Shown here piece by piece: positions 1-6,493 of a DNA stretch of 64,000 bases (positions within the stretch are counted from its first letter, which is position 1; each line of letters begins with the position of its first letter). Origin of the DNA: Oscillospiraceae bacterium (GTDB lineage Bacteria > Bacillota > Clostridia > UBA1381 > UBA9506). The notes under the pieces were generated by a model. It searched no databases. It was not told the DNA's origin and was given only the letters and a program-made list of their open reading frames with translations. The stretch covers positions 1-64,000 of the forward strand of contig SVJS01000002.1 in the NCBI GenBank assembly GCA_015068855.1. Reading direction: 5' to 3'. The position numbers and the translations under genes are program-made.

Positions 1-2
1 GC

Positions 3-1115
3 GATAAAGCTCTGAACGTGAGCCCCACCGCAAGCCAGGAGACAGGTAATGACTGGTTTGGTATGAGACATGCTGATGTTGGTAGTGCTACATTTACAGA
101 AAGTGAATATACTAACGAGTTCCGCTTTAATTTGAGCAACTATGTAACAAAGGCTGGCGACGCGGGTCGTACCATCGCTTACATTCAGATTGGTGGCAAC
201 AACTACATCGCTATGAACTCCACAGAGGAAGGCCTGCTGAACCTGTGGCTGACAAAGGATGCCAGCCAGTCTAACCCCACTTGGATCGGTGAAACAAGCA
301 AGGTTTCCTTGGGTAGCATCACAATGGGTGAGTATCACACCATCGCCGTTCGCAACTACTTAGATGGCGGTGCTGTTAAGACGGATGTTACCATTGACGG
401 CAGAACTACGAAGGGTCTTTCCATGAGCATGAGTGCATCCCTTGTTCCGGCAGTTAATACTGCTGCATACGGTAGCTTTATTTTCTACCATATGATGAGT
501 AATGCAATCGGTGTTCCCACAAACGCTTACGGTTATGTTGATTATGACGTGGCTTATGACTATGTTGCCTTAAAGACTCCGACGGCTGAATATCGTAACG
601 ACTTTACAGCTACAACGGCTGCTGCCGGTACTATTCCTACAGAGTCCATCAGTAACGGATTCACTTATACAAATCGTTTGAATAATCCCGCGAAATTTGA
701 TGTAACAATCGTTGCTGATGCAGCTGATGCAGATAAAGCAGGTCTTGCTTCCGGTTCTGGCGCCGCTGTTCTGACAGCAGCAGGCGTTAAGGGCGGCGTT
801 GAAGTTATCTCCAAGATTGCAGCCGGTTCTGCTAAGAACTATGGTATCATCGTCAGTGAAGAAGCTCTGACAGGCACCATCACAGCAGCAGACATCGCAG
901 AATGGACTGTTACCGAGGCAGAAGCTGAATACAGAAAGACATCCGCTTTTGCAGCTTTGGTTGCAGGTGACGACGGACGCTTTGCTGTCAACGTGTTCGA
1001 CGGTGCAGCAACTGAGTATTTCAAGGATAAGACATTATTTGTTTATGTTTACGCTGCAAACGATTCAACAGTAGATTATGCTCCGGTTTACAGTGCAGCC
1101 GGCTTTGCATATTAA
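3..1115 (+). CDS. C-terminal part of a large secreted or surface protein (partial)
   Basis: The reading frame is open to the left edge of the window, so the GTG at 18 is probably not the real start and this is only the C-terminal 370 or so residues. The sequence is rich in Thr, Ser, Ala, Gly and aromatic residues, has no cysteine, and alternates short polar and beta-prone stretches, as in extracellular beta-sandwich modules. I see no membrane helix, LPXTG or SLH motif in the visible part. It may be a lectin-like or adhesin-like module followed by an Ig-like module from about residue 195, but no family was recognised. A small peptide gene starts 12 bases downstream on the same strand, so the two are probably co-transcribed. 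Confidence 0.6.
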   Translation, partial: DKALNVSPTASQETGNDWFGMRHADVGSATFTESEYTNEFRFNLSNYVTKAGDAGRTIAYIQIGGNNYIAMNSTEEGLLNLWLTKDASQSNPTWIGETSKVSLGSITMGEYHTIAVRNYLDGGAVKTDVTIDGRTTKGLSMSMSASLVPAVNTAAYGSFIFYHMMSNAIGVPTNAYGYVDYDVAYDYVALKTPTAEYRNDFTATTAAAGTIPTESISNGFTYTNRLNNPAKFDVTIVADAADADKAGLASGSGAAVLTAAGVKGGVEVISKIAAGSAKNYGIIVSEEALTGTITAADIAEWTVTEAEAEYRKTSAFAALVAGDDGRFAVNVFDGAATEYFKDKTLFVYVYAANDSTVDYAPVYSAAGFAY

Positions 1116-1127
1116 TAAAGGGAGGAT

Positions 1128-1289
1128 ATGAAAATGAAAAAGTATGAAAAGCCTGCAATGCAGGTTCGCGAAATCAGAGTTAAAGAGAACCTGGCAAGAT
1201 TGTCCGCTACCAGCGCTGTTGACTGGCTGAAAAATAACGGTGTTGTTGCAACATCCGTTTGGACACTCTCTTCCGTAACTCCTTCCTGA
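1128..1289 (+). CDS. small 53-residue peptide of unknown function
   Basis: This ORF is too short for the track. It starts at ATG 1128 behind GGGAGG and has a second in-frame ATG two codons later. The product is 53 aa with a charged N-terminal half (MKKYEKP, then REIRVKENLARLS) and an uncharged, Ser/Thr/Val-rich C-terminal half ending in TPS. A basic KKYEKP start followed by an acidic segment and a small-residue tail resembles the many short orphan peptides of gut anaerobes, some of which look like leader-core precursors. There is no cysteine, and no modifying enzyme is beside it. It sits between a surface protein and a strong terminator, so the two form one transcription unit. Function unknown. 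Confidence 0.6.
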   Translation: MKMKKYEKPAMQVREIRVKENLARLSATSAVDWLKNNGVVATSVWTLSSVTPS

Positions 1290-1306
1290 TTGGTCTAACT
1301 GATGAA

Positions 1307-1337
1307 AGCACCCGCGTGGATACGCGGGTGCTTTTTT
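1307..1337 (+). terminator. Rho-independent terminator after the small peptide
   Basis: An 11-bp perfect stem (AGCACCCGCGT pairing with ACGCGGGTGCT) with a four-base loop is followed by a run of six T. It lies 18 bases after the stop codon of the 53-aa peptide and would end the surface-protein transcript. Confidence 0.9.
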
Positions 1338-1406
1338 CGTTTTTATTGGGCTGCAATAAAGGCCACACTTGTGCTCAGGAGAAGCCTTGAAAAGTGACAA
1401 CATAAA

Positions 1407-1620
1407 GCCCTCCTTGTGTAAAGGAGGGTGGCACGCGGAGCGTGACGGGAGGATTGTCAATACAATAATGAAACCAACTCCTCAGTCAGCTGCGCTGCCA
1501 GCTCTCTCCTGTGCCCGGAACGGGTATTACACAGGGGAGCCTAAGTGCATTCCTCAGTCCAACCTAACGGTTTGCCAGCTCCCTCCTGTGCCCGGAACGG
1601 GTATTAGGCAAGGGAGGCTA
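1407..1620. repeat. composite intergenic repeat (palindromic module plus two degenerate direct copies)
   Basis: The first module has CCCTCCTT paired with AAGGAGGG around a short loop, followed by GGCACGCGGAGCGTGAC. Then come two related units, about 1479-1541 and 1551-1619. Both share a CCTCAGTC start, a GCCAGCT segment and the identical stretch CCTGTGCCCGGAACGGGTAT. The short ORF across this stretch has no ribosome-binding site. From memory, such modules are common non-coding intergenic repeats in clostridial genomes. The origin is unknown and a genome-wide count would be needed. Bases 1338-1406 hold nothing recognisable. Confidence 0.6.
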
Positions 1621-1655
1621 TATACATCTTTTTGCATGTAATTGAAAATTTCCTA

Positions 1656-1684
1656 TTGACAAATGTATATACATCCGATATAAT
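1656..1684 (+). promoter_or_regulatory. sigma-A promoter of the Fur/PerR-type regulator
   Basis: TTGACA at 1656-1661 and TATAAT at 1679-1684 are both perfect consensus with a 17-bp spacer. The spacer contains a perfect 12-bp palindrome ATGTATATACAT (1663-1674), a possible second binding site. Transcription would begin near 1691. Confidence 0.85.
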
Positions 1685-1695
1685 AAAAATGAAAT

Positions 1696-1710
1696 TAATA
1701 ATCATTATTA
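1696..1710. promoter_or_regulatory. PerR-box-like operator (autoregulation)
   Basis: TAATAATCATTATTA is a perfect 7-1-7 inverted repeat between the -10 element and the start codon of the regulator gene. Against the known PerR box TTATAATNATTATAA it matches 12 of 14 informative positions. Its position at the transcription start fits autorepression. A Fur-type reading of the same AT-rich palindrome is also possible. Confidence 0.6.
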
Positions 1711-1728
1711 TTTTTAGGATTGATTTCT

Positions 1729-2118
1729 ATGAGAAAATACAGCAGGCAAAGAGAGATGATTTTAGAATATTTGAAAAACACAACGGCCCATCCTACGGCA
1801 GAGCAGGTTTATGATGACCTACGGGAGGATTGCCCCGGCCTCAGCCTTTCAACGGTTTACCGCAATCTGCGGCTTTTGTCAGAGGACGGTGTGATTCGCC
1901 GGATGGATACGGGCGAAAGTGTTGACCGCTTTGATGCGGACACAAGCCCTCACACTCATTTCATTTGTTCACATTGCAAGCAGGTAACTGATGTTTTCCA
2001 AACGCTCATTGAAGCAGAACAGTTAACATCAGCGCTGGGCAAAGACTATCAGGTCAAACAGCACACGCTGTATCTTTATGGCCTGTGTAATCAATGCACA
2101 GCATCCGAGCAAGCATAA
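1729..2118 (+). CDS. perR: Fur family transcriptional regulator, PerR-like
   Basis: A 129-aa metal-dependent repressor. The N-terminal winged helix (about 1-75) includes the family sequence STVYRNLRLL. The dimer and metal domain carries the HTHFICSHC segment and a second CNQC pair near the C-terminus, which together would form the structural zinc site. The ATG at 1729 is chosen over the TTG at 1720 because AGGA lies 9 bases upstream of it. In Firmicutes, PerR senses peroxide through Fe-catalysed oxidation of its metal-binding histidines. Rubrerythrin and ferritin genes follow directly, which favours PerR over Fur or Zur, but paralogue assignment from sequence alone is uncertain. A palindromic operator overlaps its own transcription start. 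Confidence 0.8.
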   Translation: MRKYSRQREMILEYLKNTTAHPTAEQVYDDLREDCPGLSLSTVYRNLRLLSEDGVIRRMDTGESVDRFDADTSPHTHFICSHCKQVTDVFQTLIEAEQLTSALGKDYQVKQHTLYLYGLCNQCTASEQA

Positions 2119-2153
2119 AATAAAATTTATATTATATAATGGAGGTTTTTAGT

Positions 2154-2741
2154 ATGAAAAAGTTTGTATGTTCCGTTTGTGGTTATGTTCATGAAGGTGA
2201 TGCTCCGCCGGCCAACTGCCCCGTTTGCAAGGTTCCGGCTGATAAGTTTAAGGAAATGGCAGAGGATGCGCCCCTGGCTGCACAGCATGAATATGGTGTT
2301 TATGGCAAAACCGTTAAAAACAACCCCGATGTTTCCGAAGCTGATAAGAAATATATCTTTGAGCAGCTGATGGCAAACTTTAACGGCGAATGTGCCGAGG
2401 TTGGTATGTATCTGTGCATGGCCCGCATCGCACACAGAGAGGGCTATCCCGAAGTTGGTCTTTACTGGGAAAAGGCAGCCTATGAAGAAGCAGAGCATGC
2501 TGCCAAATTTGCTGAACTGTTAGGCGAAGACTTAGAGCCCAACATGAAAGCCACCACCAAGGATAACCTTGCCTGGAGAGTTGATTGCGAATACGGTGCA
2601 ACCCAGGGCAAGTTTGATTTAGCCGCTTGCGCTAAGAAGAACGGTCTTGATGCTATCCATGACACCGTGCATGAAATGGCCCGCGACGAAGCCCGCCACG
2701 GCAAGGGCTTAGAAGGATTACTCAAGAGATACTTCAAATAA
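2154..2741 (+). CDS. reverse rubrerythrin (NADH peroxidase component)
   Basis: A 195-aa diiron protein that reduces hydrogen peroxide, and oxygen in clostridia, with electrons from NADH carriers. The rubredoxin domain comes first, with CSVCGYVHEG and CPVC giving the Fe(SCys)4 site in residues 1-35. The ferritin-like four-helix domain follows, with iron-ligand motifs such as NFNGECAE, EEAEHA and ARDEARH. This domain order is the reverse of classical rubrerythrin and is typical of clostridial peroxide reductases. The upstream in-frame ATG at 2139 overlaps the Shine-Dalgarno GGAGG, so ATG 2154 is the start. It lies 35 bases after the PerR-like gene, in the same probable regulon. Confidence 0.9.
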   Translation: MKKFVCSVCGYVHEGDAPPANCPVCKVPADKFKEMAEDAPLAAQHEYGVYGKTVKNNPDVSEADKKYIFEQLMANFNGECAEVGMYLCMARIAHREGYPEVGLYWEKAAYEEAEHAAKFAELLGEDLEPNMKATTKDNLAWRVDCEYGATQGKFDLAACAKKNGLDAIHDTVHEMARDEARHGKGLEGLLKRYFK

Positions 2742-2750
2742 AATAAAACA

Positions 2751-2785
2751 TGCAGGCGGCCGCGTTCTCGGTCGCCTGCTTTGAA
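2751..2785 (+). terminator. hairpin between rubrerythrin and ferritin
   Basis: GCAGGCGGCCG pairs with CGGTCGCCTGC (11 bp, one G-U), followed by only three T. The short U tract suggests partial termination or mRNA end protection rather than a full stop. It could set a lower ferritin level relative to rubrerythrin. Confidence 0.55.
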
Positions 2786-2800
2786 GAAGGAGAAAGAATT

Positions 2801-3313
2801 ATGGATGCAAAGGTTTCAAAATTGCTTAACGAGCAAATTACAAAAGAGTTTTATTCGGCATATTTATATCTTGATTTTTCAGTTTTTTATGAAGCACAGG
2901 GACTCGACGGCTTTGCAAACTGGTATATGATTCAGGCGCAGGAAGAACGAGATCACGCAATGCTTTTCTTAAAATATTTGCAGATGTGCGGAGAGGCAGT
3001 CGAGCTTGGCGTGATTGACAAGCCGGATAAGGCGCTTAAAACGCTGATGGACCCCTTACAGGCAGGTCTTGAACATGAGCAGTATGTAACAAGCCTTATC
3101 AATGACATCTATAGTGCGGCATACGACGTCAAGGATTTCAGAACCATGCAGTTTTTAGACTGGTTTGTCAAAGAACAGCTGGAAGAAGAAAAGAATGCCG
3201 ACGATATGATTAAAAAAATGGAGCTTTTCGGAAGCGACGCAAAAGGACTCTATTCACTCGATGCAGAATATGCAGCCAGAATTTACACGGCTCCATCGCT
3301 TGTTCTTGACTAA
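2801..3313 (+). CDS. ftnA: ferritin (non-heme iron storage protein)
   Basis: A 170-aa bacterial ferritin that oxidises Fe(II) at a diiron centre and stores iron in a 24-mer cage. Visible ligand motifs include the early helix EFYSAYLYLDFS, QEERDHAM, and the late helix FVKEQLEEEKN. There is no heme-binding signature, so it is FtnA-like rather than bacterioferritin. The ORF track starts upstream at 2750, but that would run through the hairpin; ATG 2801 follows AAGGAGAAAG. Iron sequestration next to a peroxidase and a PerR-like repressor is a coherent defence against Fenton chemistry. Confidence 0.9.
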   Translation: MDAKVSKLLNEQITKEFYSAYLYLDFSVFYEAQGLDGFANWYMIQAQEERDHAMLFLKYLQMCGEAVELGVIDKPDKALKTLMDPLQAGLEHEQYVTSLINDIYSAAYDVKDFRTMQFLDWFVKEQLEEEKNADDMIKKMELFGSDAKGLYSLDAEYAARIYTAPSLVLD

Positions 3314-3434
3314 ATGCCCCGAGAAATTGAAACAAAGTCACAATGAGCGGCTTTTGGCAAACGAGGAAAGAGGCAGCAAAGGTTTAGAAACTTTATCAAT
3401 GAGAGATTTCAAATAAGAAAGGACGTAGGGCACT

Positions 3435-3641
3435 ATGAAGGAAAATTATACCGTTTGCAATTGTAAGCAGGTGACTTACAATGATATTGCAGATGCCATT
3501 CATAACAATGCAAAGTTTGATGATGTTTTGAAAACGTTTGAGGGCGTGCAGAAGATTACGAACTGCTCCACGGGTTGCGGCGGTTGCTATCAAAAGGTTT
3601 TGGATATTATCTCCAATGTCTTGAACGGCGCGGAGATATAA
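3435..3641 (+). CDS. BFD-like [2Fe-2S]-binding protein
   Basis: A 68-aa protein matching the BFD-like domain (bacterioferritin-associated ferredoxin and NifU/NirB middle domains). It has a CNC pair near residue 8 and a second cluster CSTGCGGC near residue 44, a typical four-Cys [2Fe-2S] arrangement with one extra Cys. Next to ferritin the natural inference is a role in electron delivery for iron release, as for Bfd in proteobacteria; that partnership is inferred. There is a 121-base gap after ftnA with no clear promoter, and the RBS (AAAGGA) sits rather far upstream. Confidence 0.75.
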   Translation: MKENYTVCNCKQVTYNDIADAIHNNAKFDDVLKTFEGVQKITNCSTGCGGCYQKVLDIISNVLNGAEI

Positions 3642-3655
3642 AAATCAAGTTTGTC

Positions 3656-3684
3656 AGGGCTGAGCGTTTGCTCGGCCCTTTTTG
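3656..3684 (+). terminator. terminator after the oxidative-stress cluster
   Basis: AGGGCTGAG pairs with CTCGGCCCT (one G-U) around a six-base loop and is followed by TTTTT. It lies 14 bases after the BFD-like stop codon. Confidence 0.8.
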
Positions 3685-3769
3685 TTATGAGAGCCGGCCT
3701 CACCGGAGTATCGGAGCGGAGAATTGTGCGGCCCCGGGGTTTGACAAAAAAAATTTTTCAAAAAAACTC

Positions 3770-3798
3770 TTGACAAACTAATTTTTGTAAAGTATAAT
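3770..3798 (+). promoter_or_regulatory. promoter of the T-box transcript
   Basis: TTGACA (3770-3775) and TATAAT (3793-3798) are both perfect consensus, spaced 17 bp. Transcription would begin around 3805, about 20 bases before stem I of the T-box. Confidence 0.85.
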
Positions 3799-3804
3799 AT
3801 GTTA

Positions 3805-4092
3805 TAAATTTGAATATCACAAAAAACAACTGTGACGAGGACGGTCGGAATGAGAAGCCCGGAGAGAGTTGCCGGATGGTGCGAGGCAACGGCGAGGCAT
3901 TCCAATGACTTATCACCTCTGAGTTGGAGGACCGAAAGGCTTGGCCGAGTAGACTCCTTCCGTAATGCTGCGTAAAGGCAAAGAGCTTGTTTGAGCTCGG
4001 TAAGTGACGGGAATTTTGTTTTCCGTAATTTGAGTGGTACCGCGGGTTTATAATAACTCGTCTCAAAAGTTTTTTTGAGACGGGTTTTTTTG
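3805..4092 (+). promoter_or_regulatory. T-box riboswitch, probable isoleucine (AUC) specifier
   Basis: All parts of a T-box leader are visible. Stem I has a base helix CAAC/GUUG, a K-turn-like internal loop, GAGG/CCUC (3837-3840 with 3916-3919), GGAAUG/CAUUCC (3847-3852 with 3898-3903), an AGAGAG bulge and a distal GGAUGGUGCGA loop. The T-box sequence GAGTGGTACCGCGGG is at 4032-4046. A terminator, CTCGTCTCAAAA pairing with TTTTGAGACGGG, ends in seven T at 4056-4092. The codon just 5' of the ACC/CUC helix is ATC (3912-3914) followed by A, which reads as isoleucine. The specifier assignment is by position only; the T-box call itself is firm. Confidence 0.85.
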
Positions 4093-4151
4093 TTTTATTC
4101 AAATTCGTAACCAGGACACAATTTGTCAAAAAGCGAAAGGAGACAAAAACA

Positions 4152-6452
4152 ATGGATTACAGTTTGAAAGAAGTCGCAGGTAGAATCAAAGACCTGCGCG
4201 AAGCAAAGGGATTTACACAGGAAGAGCTTGCAAAGCTTTGCGGTGTGACAGCGGAACAGTACAAAATTCTGGAAATGGGTGAGACTGATTTCAGTTTCAC
4301 ATTTATCTACAAGTGTGCCAAAGCATGCGGCGTTGAGGTTGTTGATTTGTTAGAGGGAACAAGCACAACGCTGACCTCCTTTGCCATCACAAGAAAAGGC
4401 GAGGGTCTTAAAATTATGAAACAGCACGGCGTTGAATACGATAACCTGGCGCCTAAGTTCAGGGATAAGCTGGCAGAGCCGTTCCTTGTTAAGTTCCCCT
4501 ATCTTGAAGAGGAGCAGAATAAACCCATGGAGCTTAATTCCCACAACGGGCAGGAGTTTGACGTGATTGTTAAGGGTTCACTCAAAGTGCAGGTTGGTAA
4601 CCACGTTGACGTTCTGCATGAAGGCGATTCGATTTTCTATAACAGCATCATCCCGCATGGTATGATTGCTGTTTCAGAGGGCGGTTGCGAATTCCATGCG
4701 GTTGTCTTAAATCCCCAGGACGGCAGCGTTGGCGAAGAATATCCCGAGGCGCCCGTGGTTTTAGCAAAGGCGGCGGCCAAAAAAGAAAAAGCAGAAACCG
4801 TTGCCGATAAGTTTATTGAATCATCCTATGATGAAAACGGCGTGTTCAGCGGCATTACATTCAAAAATGAAGACAGCTTCAACTTTGCCTTTGACTGCGT
4901 AGATGCTATCGCAGACAAGACCCCGGATAAGCTGGCTATGTTATGGGTGGCAAACGACAAGACGGACAGACGCTTTACATTCAGCGACATGAAAAAGTAT
5001 TCTGCCAAAACGGCAAACTACTTTGAGTCTCTTGGCATTAAAAAAGGCGATACCGTAATGCTTGTATTAAAACGCCATTATCAATTCTGGTTCTCAATGC
5101 TTGCGCTTCATAAAATCGGCGCTATCGCAATCCCTGCCACCAATCAGCTTGTAGAACACGATTTTGATTACAGATATAAAGCGGCCAAGGTAAAAGCCGT
5201 TGTGTGCACAGCCGATGGTGATGTATCAACTGAGGCCGAAAAAGCAGCGGCGAACTATCCCGGCATGGTTAAGGTTTTGGTCGGCGGTAAAAAAGAAGGC
5301 TGGCACGATTTCAACGTTGAGATGGAACGTTTTAGCACACACTTCGACCGTACAGAAAACACGCCTTGCGGCAACGACCCCATGCTGATGCTCTTTACCT
5401 CAGGCACAACGGGCTATCCCCGCATTGCAACGCATTCCTATAAATATGCGCTCGGTCATTATCCCACAGCAAAGCATTGGCACAATGTTAACCCTGACGG
5501 GCTGCACTTTACCATTTCCGACACGGGTTGGGGCAAGGCTCTTTGGGGTAAACTTTACGGTCAATGGCTCTGCGAGGCAGCACAGTTTACATATGACTTT
5601 GACAGATTCCATTCGGAAGACATCCTGCCGATGTTTGCAAAATACCATATCACAACATTCTGCGCACCGCCTACCATGTATCGTTTCTTCATCAAAGAGG
5701 ATTTGTCAAAATATGACCTTTCTTCTATCGAATATGCAACAACAGCAGGCGAGGCGCTGAACCCCGAGGTGTTTAACCAGTTCAAGAAAGCGACGGGGCT
5801 GACCATCATGGAAGGCTTTGGGCAGACGGAGACAACCCTTTCCATTGCAAACTTTGTTGGCTCTACGCCGAAAATCGGCTCCATGGGTAGACCGAGTCCG
5901 CTTTATGATGTGGCTGTTTTAGACCCTGACGGAAACGAATGTAAGACGGGTGATACAGGTGAAATCTGCATTCGTGTCAAGGATAGTGTTCCTTGCGGTC
6001 TCTTCATCGGCTATTATCTTGATGAAGAAAAGACCAACGAGGTTTGGCATGACGGCTATTATCATACCGGTGACCAGGCGACCATGGACGAAGACGGATA
6101 TCTTTGGTATGTGGGCAGAATTGATGATGTTATTAAATCATCCGGTTACCGCATTGGGCCTTTTGAAATCGAGAGTGTTATCATGGAGCTGCCTTATGTT
6201 TTAGAGTGTGCAATCACACCGGTTCCTGATGAAGTACGCGGTCAGATTGTTAAAGCCACCATCGTTCTGGTTAAGGGAACGCAAGCAACAGATGAACTGA
6301 AAAAAGAAATTCAGGACTATGTTAAAACACATACGGCGCCTTACAAATATCCGAGAATCGTTGAATTTGTGGAGGAGCTTCCCAAAACAATCAGCGGTAA
6401 GGTAAGACGTGTTGAAATCCGCAAGAATGACCTGGAGAAAATGAACAAATAA
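4152..6452 (+). CDS. HTH-cupin-acyl-CoA synthetase fusion protein (MACS/ACSM-like)
   Basis: A 766-aa three-part protein. Residues 1-67 form an XRE helix-turn-helix; 75-190 form a single cupin barrel; about 220-766 form an ANL-superfamily adenylating enzyme. Visible ligase motifs are FTSGTTGYPR (about 415-424, with Arg where the P-loop motif usually has Lys), GFGQTETT (about 555), YHTGDQ (about 637), the GRIDDVIKSSGYR hinge and the catalytic-lysine motif ISGKVRR near 750. ISDTGWGKALWGKLYG is characteristic of medium-chain acyl-CoA synthetases. The enzyme should activate a short or branched carboxylic acid to its CoA ester. The HTH-cupin half suggests ligand sensing or autoregulation. An Ile-type T-box precedes it, so a branched acid feeding isoleucine, such as 2-methylbutyrate, is inferred as substrate. 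Confidence 0.8.
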   Translation: MDYSLKEVAGRIKDLREAKGFTQEELAKLCGVTAEQYKILEMGETDFSFTFIYKCAKACGVEVVDLLEGTSTTLTSFAITRKGEGLKIMKQHGVEYDNLAPKFRDKLAEPFLVKFPYLEEEQNKPMELNSHNGQEFDVIVKGSLKVQVGNHVDVLHEGDSIFYNSIIPHGMIAVSEGGCEFHAVVLNPQDGSVGEEYPEAPVVLAKAAAKKEKAETVADKFIESSYDENGVFSGITFKNEDSFNFAFDCVDAIADKTPDKLAMLWVANDKTDRRFTFSDMKKYSAKTANYFESLGIKKGDTVMLVLKRHYQFWFSMLALHKIGAIAIPATNQLVEHDFDYRYKAAKVKAVVCTADGDVSTEAEKAAANYPGMVKVLVGGKKEGWHDFNVEMERFSTHFDRTENTPCGNDPMLMLFTSGTTGYPRIATHSYKYALGHYPTAKHWHNVNPDGLHFTISDTGWGKALWGKLYGQWLCEAAQFTYDFDRFHSEDILPMFAKYHITTFCAPPTMYRFFIKEDLSKYDLSSIEYATTAGEALNPEVFNQFKKATGLTIMEGFGQTETTLSIANFVGSTPKIGSMGRPSPLYDVAVLDPDGNECKTGDTGEICIRVKDSVPCGLFIGYYLDEEKTNEVWHDGYYHTGDQATMDEDGYLWYVGRIDDVIKSSGYRIGPFEIESVIMELPYVLECAITPVPDEVRGQIVKATIVLVKGTQATDELKKEIQDYVKTHTAPYKYPRIVEFVEELPKTISGKVRRVEIRKNDLEKMNK

Positions 6453-6493
6453 TACCTCCGTGGAACCATTTTGCAGACGGGGAGGGAAGACAG

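Noticed and set aside
1369-1641. 90-aa ORF over the repeat cluster
   Set aside because: It is built from repeat units with no RBS; the DNA-level repeats explain it.
1632-1814. 60-aa ORF across the regulator promoter
   Set aside because: It spans the consensus promoter and operator and overlaps the PerR-like gene in another frame.
2131-2145. Second PerR-box-like AT-rich sequence before rubrerythrin
   Set aside because: Only partial palindromic match (about nine of fourteen positions), too weak next to the clear site at 1696-1710.
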